Below, in pieces: positions 36,912-48,480 of a DNA stretch of 64,000 bases. Below the pieces are notes generated by a model. The model searched no databases, had not been told where the DNA came from, and saw only the letters and a list, made by a program, of their open reading frames with translations. The stretch comes from Cyathus striatus (lineage: Eukaryota > Basidiomycota > Agaricomycetes > Agaricales > Nidulariaceae). The translations under genes were made by a program, and so were the position numbers. The stretch is taken from positions 2,852,001-2,916,000 of the forward strand of contig JAOVFP010000008.1 of the NCBI GenBank assembly GCA_025738555.1, read 5' to 3'. Positions within the stretch are counted from its first letter, which is position 1. Each line of letters starts with the position of its first letter.

Positions 36912-37657
36912 TGTAAGGGTGAATACATGTGTCAATGTGTAGACTTGAGTTAGTTTGCATGCACAGTTGCATCTGTCAACCATTGTGCTTTGTCAATTTG
37001 GAGTTGTGTTTAATGAGGTGAAATAGATGTAGCTTTGAGATCCTTGAGTCAAGCTACAACAGAGCATGAGATATAAGTAACCAGAGTGAATATGAAGTGT
37101 TTGAGTAATAGACTGACTAAGGGCTGCTCAATCCTAGAGCCACTGACCCTTAACATGACTGGATGAGGATAATATTGGATGTAATGGGGTGTATTTCACT
37201 GAGAAAGAGTAGCTAGCTACAGAGGAGTTTATATATGTAAATATCTGAGTCAGTCATATAAAATTTAAATAATAAACTATAGTAAAGGAAAACATAGCTT
37301 TAGGGAAATGCATGTGGCAATGCATGTTGAGTGTTGTCACTTTTCTGCCATTGTCAATTGCTGTGTCTGATTCTGTGAGTGTCATCCAAGCTGAATCAGA
37401 ATGTTTGATTTTGGGGTTGTTTGGTTCTGAGGGTGTTGGTTGGTCCAGCACATGACTTATTCATTGGTTTCAGAACATGTCAACTTTGGTGGAATATCTT
37501 TGTATTCTTTGGCTACATCATTTTCCATCTTCAATCTGCCTTGTTTGGCATGCATGCACAATGGTCTGGTATGTGTATCATTGTATTGTTATTAAGATTC
37601 TGATGTGGGTTATGTATTATAGGTGATTTCATATGTAGGCCACTGACAGGCCTTACA
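36912..37657 (+). repeat. LTR-like direct repeat, right copy
   Basis: Right partner of 23,660-24,366, same orientation, ending GGCCTTACA at 37657. The MITE right arm starts immediately after it. The start is approximate. The minus-strand frames in both copies (ending DNGRKV) align, but this reflects DNA similarity rather than a gene. Confidence 0.5.
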
Positions 37658-37874
37658 ATGCTTCAATGAGTAAGCACTTAATCTTGCTTAAGTGAAATTC
37701 TGAAACAGAGATTGTAATATCTAACTGAGAAGCTGCAGTGCTGAACACTGGAGCTCAATTATAATTGATGCATTTGAGTGTCGTCATTAGACTTTCCATA
37801 CTATTCAGCTTTTTCAATGTCCTTATTTCTCACAGGTCTTTTGTGGAAGAATATTACTTTACTGGTTGACTATC

Positions 37875-38468
37875 TGTCATGACCATGCCCCTAGCCTAAC
37901 TTGGAGTATGGGGGGGTGAGTAAGAGACAAGAGCAGAGAAGATAGCTCAGGGGGGTAGGACTTTGGCTTCAGCTTATGTGCTGTGCCCCTAGGATTCCCA
38001 GTCCTGGATTTCAGAGTAAGGGCAAGCCCTTTGGAGAAGACAAGAAACTAGAGAGATGAGAGGTGGAACTCAAGTCAGACTGAGAGTGAGGACATAGTTC
38101 AATATGAAACTGAGGTCTAAGTACAAATTGAGTGCTATTTAAATACTAGAGACTTGGAGTAAGTAAAGGCTGCTGGCCAAGGCCAGCAGAGAAGTACAGC
38201 CAGGTACCAGTCCCTAAGAATATAGACTAATACTAATTAAATATAATAAAACACATCAGAGAAGTGTGTATGGCAGTGTAAAGTGAAACTGATAGTGGCA
38301 TACTTAAGAATGATAAATGGCTCAGTAGAATGGAGAAAAGGAAATGAGAGTAATCTATGTACAGTAATCAATAGGTAAGAATTGGAACATAATCAAGTTC
38401 AGAGTAGATGAAGGGAAAGGCAGAGTAAGGGACTAGGAGTCCAGAGGTTAGCAATACAGGATATGACA
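37875..38468. mobile_element. Solo LTR of the 41-48 kb gypsy family
   Basis: 594 bp with TGTC...GACA ends and a perfect CTATC duplication (37870-37874 and 38469-38473). Its order of motifs (GGCTTCAGCTTATGTGCTGTG, CCAGTCCTGGATTTCAGAG, GATATGACA end) follows the 609-bp LTR at 41493, but nearly all CpG are gone. It is a remnant of LTR-LTR recombination in an older relative. Confidence 0.85.
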
Positions 38469-38473
38469 CTATC

Positions 38474-40221
38474 TCATGTCACCAGGGTTCTAGTTCCTGC
38501 CCTCCCATTCATCCTTTTTCTTTATTCAAACATGCCTCTGCTAGTGCAAAAAGAGATGCCCCTTTATTCTGTACAGTTTGCAGTGCATGCTGGTCTTGAA
38601 ATTAAATTAAATACCATAAGAAGTCTTATCATTTAATTCCTTCATGCATATATACTTTTCTGGCATTAACACATCAGAATTTCTGTACCATTTTTCACCA
38701 TTAATAACAGGAGGATCTTGTGTAACATCTTTATCCTTTGTCTCTGCATGCTGACTTCTTTTTTTGGCCCTCACACATTTATGGCAAGCATCACAATACT
38801 TGAAAGCTGGATTGGCTGGTTGTTTACATGATAAAGATAAGTTGTATTCTCTCTCATTCCACTCATTCCAATGTGACCTCCTATTCCAACACTCACTAAT
38901 GTCATCTCCATGCCACCTCTTCCTGACATATGTGTATAGTAGTCTTATGTGAGCCAATGCAAGTGTGGAAGTGTAATGGCTCCAGCCCCCAGTGCACTTT
39001 GGATCTCTTGGCTTATACCCTTACCCAAAACAAAAACTCACAGGGCTAGGATTGAACTTACAGCCTTAAGTAATGTGGTGACAACAATTATATATTGTAT
39101 TCCACTTCACTATGGTGCCATGTAAGATGTTGAGTAAAACACCTTTATGTTTATCTGCATAATGGTGCAGGAATATATGCCCAAATTTGGAAGATCATGT
39201 GATATCCCAGGTGGAGGAGACAAATGACAGTCATCTATCCATGAATCAATGTTACATCAGCAAAGTCTGGGTCTGTTACTCAATTCTGCATAGCATTATT
39301 GTTGAATGGGTTGTCATCATTGTGAGGAAAAGGAACAAGGTGCCTATGGCCTGTGAAGGGGTAATGCAAACTACAGTCTAACCAGATGTACAGCAGTGGT
39401 GATGGTGCCTAGTGAGGCATACACAGGTGTCAGCTAGAGGTAATGACAAGTGAGCCATACCTGGTGTGGGCATGGGGAAGAGGAAGCCTTGACTCAGGCC
39501 AGCATGAGGGTGATTATGTAGTGGATTAACAACAAAGAGCAGTATGTGTGATACAATGAGCTATCTACATAGGGATGTTTGTACATGTTATAATCTAAAG
39601 GGTCCATGCAGTCTGTTCAGTTCAACAACTATATAGTAGCATAGTGCCATAATGAAGACCCCCCTTTATTAGAAACCATATAGGTGTCTACTTACACTAT
39701 AGAGATCTATATAGCTTGTACTGTGTACTATGGGTTGCTATGGAATGACTGACAGCACACTATGGAGCACTATAGAGCCATCTGAGCATGCAGTGAGTTG
39801 CTACAGATGCCAGCATATATATATAAAATAATACTGCTTCTTGCTTATGATTTTGTGACATTGAATTACAGATTATACTTAAAATAATATATCATATATA
39901 TACAATTTCCCCAGTACCTAATGTTTTGGACTGCTACTTTTATTACTGTACTCTCCTACATGCCTTGGTTCACTGCCCCTCACTATGACCACTGTGGAGG
40001 GGATGGTTGGACCATGGTGTCATGGGTGAAACTTGATTAGTCATAAACACACACATATGGCTATATGGCCCAATGTCCGGAATCCACATCATCCGGATCT
40101 TTCCAAATACACTACTAAATAATTCTCATGAGGCACTGCTTCTCTAGAAACAAACATATGGAACACAAGCCAATACCCCACTTCTTGGTGACCAATAATT
40201 GATACTGTTAAAAATAGGTCA
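38474..40221. other. CpG-poor repeat-derived DNA with one unassigned open frame
   Basis: About 1.7 kb. A minus-strand frame (38607-38957, 116 codons) has a Cys pair in KYCDACHKC and no domain I recognise; it may be a transposon-encoded fragment. The rest shows no gene. Confidence 0.35.
39028..39122 (-). repeat. Possible tRNA-derived (SINE-like) head
   Basis: Read on the minus strand from 39122: CACCATAGTGAAGTGG resembles a tRNA A box, and about 50 nt on GTTCAATCCTA resembles a B box, followed by a T-rich stretch. The spacing is roughly that of a tRNA, but the cloverleaf is poor. A weak call from one copy. Confidence 0.3.
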
Positions 40222-40580
40222 CCATTGTTCAAGAACAATACCTATGCATTCAATTACCAAGGACATGCCATTGTTTCTAATAATAGAACTCCATTGTTCT
40301 TCACACCCATTGTTCAGAACAATGCCTATGCATTCGCTTACCAAGGATATGCTATTGTTTCTAATAATAGGACTCCATTGTTCTTTTGCACCCATTGTGC
40401 AGAACAATGTCCTCCTATTCACCCATTGTCTTCATGCCCATTGTTCGCTGGGATCTATAAATAGAATTCCATTGTTCATCGCCAGAACAATGTAATACTA
40501 TTTCTGTCACCATTGTTCAAGACCTGACTCATCTCCTTGAACACCATTGTTCTGCGCAGCCTCCACCTCAAGACAATGGA
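40222..40580. repeat. Dense ATTGTTC/GAACAAT inverted-motif array
   Basis: The motif CATTGTTC or its complement GAACAATG appears more than ten times. Within it, 40226-40313 and 40314-40400 are a tandem pair of ~88-bp units (TATGCATTC, TACCAAGGA, ATTGTTTCTAATAATAG, CTCCATTGTTC). A TATA-like CATAAAAGG lies downstream near 40655, so this could be the U3 region of an LTR whose ends I could not fix. Confidence 0.6.
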
Positions 40581-41047
40581 TCTACCATTACCAAACTTGA
40601 AGGACAATGCAGGATTGGTTTTGGATAGGATTAGTCAGCAGTAGGAGGAAAAGAGCATAAAAGGAGAGAGGAATTGAGTCTTAGACAGTAGTTTTATCCA
40701 TTACCAAATAGCCTGTCACTAGCTAGGATCTTACTCACCAGTCCATCCCCAGTAGTTATTCTTACACATTAGATACAGAATCTATTGTGCTTTTCTTCAG
40801 TTCTATTATTAATGTAAATGACACAGCGCAACTCACCATATAAATAAATTCACAGTAATATCAAAGTAACTCAACTCAACTCAACATAACGCAGCTCAAC
40901 TCAATGTATCGAATCTCAATGTTACTTTTTATCATATCTATTCAGTAACAGCACATATTAGTTTATGCGCTGCAGCCACCAAGCTACAGTCAGAAACAAC
41001 CAAGGCCCTCAACTTCATTTTGACCTTCACCACAGCACCAATCTTTA

Positions 41048-41253
41048 TATACAGCCTTCACTGTACATACAAGCTTTTCTAGTGTTTCTAGCAGTTGTTG
41101 TCACCATATACAGCTTTAGCCGTATACTCTAGAAACTCCCACAGTTCATCTCTTATTTACAGCCTTCACTGTACCACACCAGTCACGGGCCAAGTTCTAA
41201 GCAAACCTAGCAAAGCCCCACAGTTCATCACCCATTTACAGTCTTTACTGTAC
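41048..41253. repeat. Four-fold TACAGCCTTCACTGTAC motif
   Basis: Near-copies of the imperfect palindrome TACAGCCTTCACTGTAC occur near 41050, 41108, 41158 and 41238. The last two are embedded in a longer ~78-bp repeat beginning CCCACAGTTCATC. No coding content. Confidence 0.55.
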
Positions 41254-41492
41254 ATCCCATATCATAGGAGTTTGCAGGAATACATACAATCAGTATCCCT
41301 TGACCCCCAGGTGCAAGGTATGAATAAAGTCACTTCCTGCTGAACACCTAAGGTATCTATTACCTTGAACGACAATGGGTGGATTTGGGATGTTGTATCA
41401 ATACTAAGTTTATTGCTCATATTTCTCTATCATACACTTATCTATGTGGTTATTTTATTCTACCATTTACTTTATTCTCTATTCTATGTACA

Positions 41493-42101
41493 TGTCACAT
41501 CCCGTTCTATTCCACTAAGGACAAGAACCTCGGAGTAGATAGTCTAATAGCGGAGTAACTTGTACAACGTTAGTAGAGTGTGTGGAGATGATGAACAAGT
41601 ACGGGAGTAGTGGAACGTTGGCTTCAACTTGTGTGTTGCGCCCCTTGGACTTCCAGTTCCGTATTTAGAACAAAGCAGAGTAAGTGGCAAAATAGCGGAG
41701 TTGGCTCAAGGCCCAAGTGGGAGAAGGGTGTAAATGTAGTTGATTTGAAACTGAAGTCTATCTACATTACAGGAGTAGTTTATATAGTAAACTACTTTGT
41801 CCGAATGTGTACGGAGTAATGCCAATGGGTATGTGGCATCCTAGGGTTAAGTAGACTCCATGAAATGTAGAACATGGTAAACTAGTAGTACGCCTCTAGA
41901 TTATAGTCATAGGAGAAATGGCCGCAGCCGGAGAACGAGGTAGTAATATTAAAGGGAAGGAACAAGTAAACAGTTACAAGTAAACATTAGTAAGGAAGAG
42001 TTCGATATATAACAAGTATACATAGTCTGGAGGAAACGTACTAAAAGCAGAGTAAAACCGGAGTTGACTCCAATGGTACAGGGATTGTCACGGATATGAC
42101 A
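41493..42101 (-). repeat. Chromovirus 3' LTR
   Basis: 609 bp, begins TGTCACATCCCG, ends GGATATGACA. Next to it inside the element (42102 onward) the minus strand has a purine-rich GGGAGGATAC, the likely polypurine tract. Confidence 0.93.
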
Positions 42102-42430
42102 GTATCCTCCCATTAAGGCCGAGCCTTCGAGGCCTTTGAGACGAATAGAAATAGTTATGCTTATTCAGCAGTGAAAAACTCCGGAGATTGCTGAGGGCAA
42201 TGCCAGAGGTGGAGTAAATGATACTGTGGCGGAGATAATGAGTCTGGGAGTGAAAATGAAGATAGAAATGAAAATCGAGCCGGAGGAAAATGTGCATAGA
42301 CAGGAGAAAATGTTTTGTAGGTTTTGGACTTTGAATTGTTTTTTGGTGTATGTGTGCACTGAGTGCACTAGGGATTGAAACTAAGAAAAAGAGTGAAAGC
42401 GGAGTAAAATGAGTAAAAGCGGAGAAAAGT

Positions 42431-45400
42431 CTAAGTGGTGTCTGGATTGGGCTTATCAGGATATTTTGAATGGAACTCCTGAATAAGTTCAAAAGCATGC
42501 TCTAGCTCCGTTGCAGCTAGCCAAGTTAACTCTTCGTCCGTGCCCTTGTATCCAGACCAGCGGACTAGATACCGGAGTTTGCATTTGCAACGACGATCTA
42601 ACTTGGAGTCACAGATTTCGCTGACTTCGTACTCGATGTCGCCATCAAGTTCCACCGGAGGAGGCGGAGGTATTTCACGTTCAGGGAAAGGATTTTCTGT
42701 GGCTGGCTCGAGCATAGAGACGTGGAAGACTGGATGAACTGAGCGAAAGTTGGTGGGGAGGCGTAAGGTGCGGGAGTGGGATCCAGTCTCAGCAATAATC
42801 TCGTATGGACCATAATACTTTTCAGCAAACTTTTTTGCTGGACGAGTAGATTTAAAGAACTTAGCATGGACAAAAGCCTTTGTTCCAACCTTGAACTCCA
42901 GAGCTGGCAACCGACGGTTGTCTGCTCCGACTTGATAACACTTTTGAGCAAGTGCTATTTCGATTTTGAGGAGTTCGTGAAGTTCTTGGAGGTCAACGGC
43001 AAATTCCCGTGCTTTAGCTGCAGTAACATCTCATTCTGGATGAACTGTTATTGCTGGGTGATAACCCTTGTTGGCGAAGAAGGGGGTTGTATTAGTGGTC
43101 GAGCTCGGAGTATTATTATACGCGAACTCAGCGAGAGGGAGTAGAACAGCCCAGTTGTCCTGCTGGTAGTTGCAGTAAATGCGGACATATTGCTCCAGAA
43201 CTTGGTTGATACGTTCTGTTTGTCCATCGCCCTCTGGGTGATACCCGGAGGTAAAGTGCAAGGTCATATCAAGGACTTTGCCCAATGAACGGAAGAAATG
43301 AGAGATGAACTCTGAGCCTCTGTCGGAGGTAACATGCTCTGGAACACCATGTTTAGAAAATACGTGCAAGACAAAGAGCTGAGCGAGTTGGGCGGAGGTA
43401 ATGGTGTTATAGCAAGGGATGAATATTGCCTGCTTGCTGAAATGATCTATGACGACCAGAACGGAGTTATACTCTTCTGAACCAGACTTAGGAAGTGTTT
43501 CGATGAAATCCATTGAAATAGAACTCCATGGACGTCCTGGAATTGGGAGTTGCTTCAAAGTGCCATAGGGTCGATGCCTTTGGGGTTTAGATCGCATGCA
43601 AGTGGTACAGGACTTACAGTAGTCCTTGATATAAGTGCGGAGGCCGGGCCAAGTGTATTCACGCCTGATGATGGACAAGGTCTTGTTTTGACCGGGGTGT
43701 CCAGCAAGGATGTGATCATGCTTGTACTGGAGAACACGGAGGCGAAGGGAGTTGTCATTGGGAACATAGATACGTTCATCGAGATGGAGTAATTTGTCCG
43801 TTCCGACTGACCAACGACCAGTGGGATCTCGGAGATGAATGGCGGCAACAGTGTCAGTAGGTTGAGCAATCAGGATATCATGATGAAGCTGCTCAACATC
43901 CATAACTATGCTAGCTCCGAGAATCGGTAGGAAGAGAATAGTAGCTCGCAACGAGGTAGTGAGTTGTTCTTGAGTGAAAACTGGCCTAAAGTTATGCGGA
44001 TTGACTGTGGCATAGTCGTTATCCCCCTCTTTAGGATAGATATCCCAGCGTCTAGTTAATGCATCTGGTTTAGCTCCGAGCTTCCCCAGACGAAAACGTA
44101 TAACTAGATTGAATTGAGAAAGATACTCCGACCAACAGGCTTGACGACAAGTGAGGATCTTGGTGGTGGAGAAGTATTCCAGGTTCTTATGATCAGTGAC
44201 CACGTCGATTGGAATACCAGAACCCTCCAAGTAATGTCGCCATACTTTGAAAGCTTCAAAGATCACTAGGAGTTCTTTGTCATGGGTGTCATAGTTCAAC
44301 TCCGGAGCAGTAAAGGTCCTGGAGTGGAATGCTATAGGGTGGATATCGCCATCGTCAGCGATGATAGAGAGAATAGCTCTGAGTGCATAGTCTGAAGCAT
44401 CAGTCTCTACTATAATCTGCGCATCTGGCACCCAGTGTGTAAGCACTGGAGCAGTACTGAAAGCATCTTTCAGATGATTGAACGCTGCACGGCATGCCGG
44501 AGTAAAGTCCCACTTCAAACCCTTCTGGGTAAGACGTGTTAATGAAACAACAATGTCTGAGTAATCTCAGATGAAACGTCGGTAGAAATTGGCAAAGCCA
44601 AGGAAAGATTGAACATCTTTCACTTTTCTAGGCTCAGGCCAATCCTGAATTGTTTGGACTTTGTCCTTAGACATTGTGAGGCCAGACAGAGAAAGAACGA
44701 AACCAAGGTACTCAACAGACTCTGTGTGGAATTCACACTTATCTGCCCGGGCATAAAGACCATGCTTTCGTAATTGGCGTAGGACTTCCTTAACGTGTCG
44801 ACGGTGTTCCTCCATGTTATTGGAGTAGATAAGAATATCATCAAGGTAAACTATTACGCACACGTCAAGTAAATCCTTGAAGATGTCATTCATAAAACGT
44901 TGAAAAGCTGCCGGTGCATTGGTAAGTCCAAATGGCATTACTAGCCATTCAAACGAGCCATAGCGAGTGCAAAAGGCAGTCTTCCATTCATCTCCGTCAG
45001 TGATACGGACAAGATGGTAGGCATGGCGGAGATCGATTTTAGAATAAATTCGAGCCTTGCGAGGACTATCAAGGAGGTCGGCAATGAGAGGGAGAGGGTA
45101 CCTATCCTTCTTGGAAATGGCATTGAGTCCATGGAAATCGACACAAAGCTGAAGTGAACCATCCTTCTTCCGGACAAAAAGCACTGGTGCTCCGTGCGGA
45201 GAACGTGAAGGACGTATGAAGCCAATACGGAGATGTTCATCAATGAACTCCCGTAAAGATCCAAGCTCGGATTGGGAAAGAGAATAGATCGTACCAACCG
45301 GAGGAGAAGAGCCTTCATCCAGATTGATTTTAAGATCGTAAGGATGGTGTGGAGCAAGTGTATCTGCTTGGTTCTTGCTGAAGACGTCAGCAAACTCGTG

Positions 45401-46243
45401 GTAGTCTGAGGGAACATTAGAAAGGTCAATGGTCTCTGTGGCCATAGCGGCAGCAGCAGATGCAGAGACTACAGCACCGAGATGTATCCTGAAGGTTTGA
45501 GACCCTTCAAGTTTGCTAGCTCTAAGAAATGCAGCAGCATTGATCATAGAGATGCTCGGAGGAGGACATGAGTCTGGCGGAGGAAAAGATGGTTCATTTG
45601 GTGAAGCAGGTGGCAACGAAGGAGTATCCTTCAGAGCAGGGGTTGACGAAAGCGGAGATGATTCCTCTGTAACTGTGGTTTGGAAGCGAAGTATGCGTCT
45701 CTGTACCCAGTCAATCAACGGATTGTATTGGGAGAGCCAGTTAAATCCTAGAACCACGGAACAAGAAGAATCAAGCGGAGTCACATAAAGTGCAAGGGAG
45801 ATGCATTCACCAGATGGAAATGTTACAGGCAAAGTAGTACTTTCTGTAAGAGTAGAGTTTGTGGTGCCGTCAAACAGTCGTAATGCTATCGGGGTTATAG
45901 GAGTGGTAGGTAGGTGATTTCTCCGGACGAAGAATGAGTCAATGAAACAGTGAGTGGAGCCGGAGTCAATAAGAGCAGCATAGGTAAGTGAAGTGTTCGG
46001 TGTTATAGGAGATGGAGAGGAGAGCGGTATATGTACAGCCTGAGGGTCAGAAAGAGCGGACGCGTTAAGTCTTACCTCCATGAGAGCACAAGGGAGAGGA
46101 ACGCGGCCCTCAACTTGTGCGGAGTTACAAGGACCGCGCTCTATTTTTTTGAACTCCCTGTAGTGGGGCTCACCGGGGCAGACGCCTCGGAGGAAATAGC
46201 AGCAGTGCATGCTCTTGCAGCCGTGGATGTAGCCTTGCGGCAA
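42431..46243 (-). pseudogene. Chromovirus Pol (protease-RT-RNase H-integrase-chromodomain) with two TGA stops
   Basis: Three open stretches in one frame: 46243-44567, 44518 (continuous from 44566)-43031 and 43030-42431. Protease DSGSTHCF is near 45960. RT has [10 protein letters not shown] and the active site YLDDILIYS (~44850). RNase H is near ETDASDYALRA. The integrase has HPGQNKT and CTTCMRSKPQRH (zinc finger), then MDFIETLP, TSDRGSEF and DGQTERINQ (D, D, E). The chromodomain is LRYLVRWSGYKGTDEELTW (~42550). The two stops are TGA codons just after YRRFI (44567) and just after TVHPE (43031); Arg (CGA) is the likely ancestral codon at each. Pol overlaps gag by about 100 nt in another frame. 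Confidence 0.93.
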
Positions 46244-47862
46244 TCCTTAGCCATGTGTCCAGCTTTAGCACAAAACAAGCAGAGCTTGTTGTCCAAACGA
46301 CGTTTGCGCTCCTCCGGAGTTAACTTACCATCAGGTCCTAATTTACCTGTTAAGTCCAGACCTTGAGAGGTAGGACGGCGTGGTTGGGCTGTAGACCCGG
46401 AGGAAGTGCTCGGAGTAGGTACTGATGCAGTGTTAGAGGTGGAGGCAGCAGGCTCTGCAGGAGTATTTCCCCGGTTCCTATTGTTGGAAGCCGGAGGAAG
46501 AGTCTTGGAAGGTGCAGCAGCAACCTTGTGACGCCTCTCCTCAATGGCACGCTCAGTACTGCGCTCCCAATGGTGCTGATCGAAACCCTGGGCCAAAGCC
46601 TTCATAGGCTGAAGGGATTCAGGACGAGGAATCTCCCTGCCGGAGATTTTGTCCTTAATGCGCGGACATAACCCATAGTAGTATTGTGAGGTGAGGGATG
46701 GGTCGTCCCAGTTCAACAAGGTAGCATACTTGTTGAAATCGATTTCGTACGAAGTGATGCGATGGTTGTTTTCCATCTTCAGTGCACGGATCTCCAGTTC
46801 AGCCTCTGCTCGGGGGTTAGTTTGTCCGAAGTGAGTCCGGAGCAAACTAACGAAAAAGAGCCAATCATCCATCCAGCGCTCATAAACATCCTCATCCAGA
46901 TGTGAACTGAACAAAGCCCCTGCAGATCCCCGGAGAAAAGTTAACGTATAGTCAACTTTCGCCTGGTCACTGTTGTAAAGGTGGGGGTTGTTCCGGAAAT
47001 TTAGGCGGCACTGAGTTAAGAATGCATCCAGCTTATCGGTGCTAGAGCCATCGAAGATGTCAGGCGCTTTGACTTTCTTGTCACGTGGTGCAGGAGTAGG
47101 AGGTGGCCGATCCATAATACGCTCGACTATGGTAGTCAGAGCACCAACCACATCTTCTCCGTCATAACGACGTCGACGAGGGCGGTAGGAGGATGAGCGA
47201 GAGGAGCGAGAGGAGCCATGAGATGAAGGACCAGAGCCTCCAGGTCTGCCAGGCCCACCAGGAGGAGTTCCTCCATGGCCTGCAGAATCTCCGTGATCAG
47301 AGGGAGGAACTTCATCCTCAACATCACCAAACTGAGAATAACCATCAGAGGGCTCATGGTTGGAGCCATCCTCAGATGATTCGTAACTATTGCCCCCATT
47401 GCCATTATCTCCAGGTGGAGGTGGTGGCGGAGCACTCCCAGCACCTGAAGGTATAGGTGCTTTAGGGGGTGCTAGACCCGGAGTTGGAGCTCGTGGGTCG
47501 GAGTCAATGGTAGCATGTGGAATGAGTGTTGGGTCAAACGGAAAAACAAGCAGCATGGGTCGGGCATTGCTGACATACTCGAATGCTGGTTGAAGCACCC
47601 GTTGAGCACGTCCGGCCGAGACAGGAATTCTCGAGACCAATGCACTGGCCGACTCTGGAACAGGAGAACAAGAAACAGAAAGAGGTCGCGGGACGGTAGT
47701 CGTACGTTGAGTAGCAGATTGCTGAGAAGCCAAACGATTACTGCGTCGGGCTTGCAGCGGGATTGTTTGCTGCTGGTGACTGCGTTGATGAGCAGTCTCG
47801 GTACGAGTAGCCATCGGAGAAAAGACAAAAATGCGGAGAAGATCCAAGGGAGTGAGTTTCAA
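46141..47862 (-). CDS. Chromovirus Gag polyprotein
   Basis: 573 codons open from 47862; a start at the internal [12 protein letters not shown] (about 47811) is also possible. A Pro/Gly/Ser-rich N-terminal half is followed by a retrotransposon capsid domain ([36 protein letters not shown]). A basic linker and a CCHC knuckle [14 protein letters not shown] (~46270) follow. The frame ends in the overlap with pol, so Gag-Pol would need a ribosomal frameshift. It binds and packages the element RNA. No lesion seen. Confidence 0.9.
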   Translation of the reverse strand: MKLTPLDLLRIFVFSPMATRTETAHQRSHQQQTIPLQARRSNRLASQQSATQRTTTVPRPLSVSCSPVPESASALVSRIPVSAGRAQRVLQPAFEYVSNARPMLLVFPFDPTLIPHATIDSDPRAPTPGLAPPKAPIPSGAGSAPPPPPPGDNGNGGNSYESSEDGSNHEPSDGYSQFGDVEDEVPPSDHGDSAGHGGTPPGGPGRPGGSGPSSHGSSRSSRSSSYRPRRRRYDGEDVVGALTTIVERIMDRPPPTPAPRDKKVKAPDIFDGSSTDKLDAFLTQCRLNFRNNPHLYNSDQAKVDYTLTFLRGSAGALFSSHLDEDVYERWMDDWLFFVSLLRTHFGQTNPRAEAELEIRALKMENNHRITSYEIDFNKYATLLNWDDPSLTSQYYYGLCPRIKDKISGREIPRPESLQPMKALAQGFDQHHWERSTERAIEERRHKVAAAPSKTLPPASNNRNRGNTPAEPAASTSNTASVPTPSTSSGSTAQPRRPTSQGLDLTGKLGPDGKLTPEERKRRLDNKLCLFCAKAGHMAKDCRKATSTAARACTAAISSEASAPVSPTTGSSKK

Positions 47863-47866
47863 ATAC

Positions 47867-48475
47867 TGTCACGTCCCGTTCTATTCCACTAAGGACAAGA
47901 ACCTCGGAGTAGATAGTCTAATAGTGGAGTAACTTGTACAACGTTAGTAGAGTGTGTGGAGATGATGAACAAGTACGGGAGTAGTGGAACGTTGGCTTCA
48001 ACTTGTGTGTTGCGCCCCTTGGACTTCCAGTTCTGTATTTAGAACAAAGCAGAGTAAGTGGCAAAATAGCGGAGTTGGCTCAAGGCCCAAGTGGGAGAAG
48101 GGTGTAAATGTAGTTGATTTGAAACTGAAGTCTATCTACATTACAGGAGTAGTTTATATAGTAAACTACTTTGTCCGAATGTGTATGGAGTAATGCCAAT
48201 GGGTATGTGGCATCCTAGGGTTAAGTAAACTCCATGAAATGTAGAACATGGTAAACTAGTAGTACGCCTCTAGATTATAGTCATAGGAGAAATGGCCGCG
48301 GCCGGAGAACGAGGTAGTAATATTAAAGGGAAGGAACAAGTAAACAGTTACAAGTAAACATTAGTAAGGAAGAGTTCGATATATAACAAGTATACATAGT
48401 CCGGAGGAAACGTACTAAAAGCGGAGTAAACCCGGAGTTGACTCCAATGGTACAGGGATTGTCACGGATATGACA
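47867..48475 (-). repeat. Chromovirus 5' LTR
   Basis: 609 bp, begins TGTCACGTCCCG; transcription would run leftward. It keeps CG at several sites where the 3' LTR has TG or CA, and the reverse also occurs. Confidence 0.93.
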
Positions 48476-48480
48476 GTACA

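Larger units (their letters stand above)
22092..37805. mobile_element. Outermost nested element: foldback/MITE-like host with ACTATT target duplication
   Basis: The left arm starts at 22098 and the right arm ends at 37799. The first 55 nt of the left arm match the reverse complement of the right arm at all but about three positions. After the hAT-like insert is skipped, similarity resumes at 23415-23480 (GCTTCTCAGTTAGAT onward). A perfect 6-bp duplication, ACTATT, flanks the pair (22092-22097 and 37800-37805). Removing the nested insertions leaves only some 450 bp of host: 22098-22158, 23408-23659 and 37658-37799. That makes it a short element with long inverted arms. Superfamily not determined. 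Confidence 0.75.
41493..48475 (-). mobile_element. Nearly intact Ty3/gypsy chromovirus (minus strand)
   Basis: 6,983 bp with 609-bp LTRs at 41493-42101 and 47867-48475 and a perfect GTACA duplication (41488-41492 and 48476-48480). Gag, protease, RT, RNase H, integrase and chromodomain are in order on the minus strand. Only two in-frame stops interrupt pol. The LTRs differ at nine sites by my count, seven of them CG against TG or CA. It is much richer in CpG than its surroundings, so this is the youngest insertion in the island. Confidence 0.95.

Noticed and set aside
22098..37799. A single 15.7-kb Maverick/Polinton-type transposon, suggested by long inverted arms and a 6-bp target duplication
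   Set aside because: The interior is accounted for by nested LTR retroelements. No protein-primed polymerase, capsid or packaging ATPase frame is present, and the host left after removing insertions is only some 450 bp.
40222..40580. CRISPR-like array
   Set aside because: The repeat motif occurs in both orientations with irregular spacing, there are no cas genes, and the genome is clearly eukaryotic.
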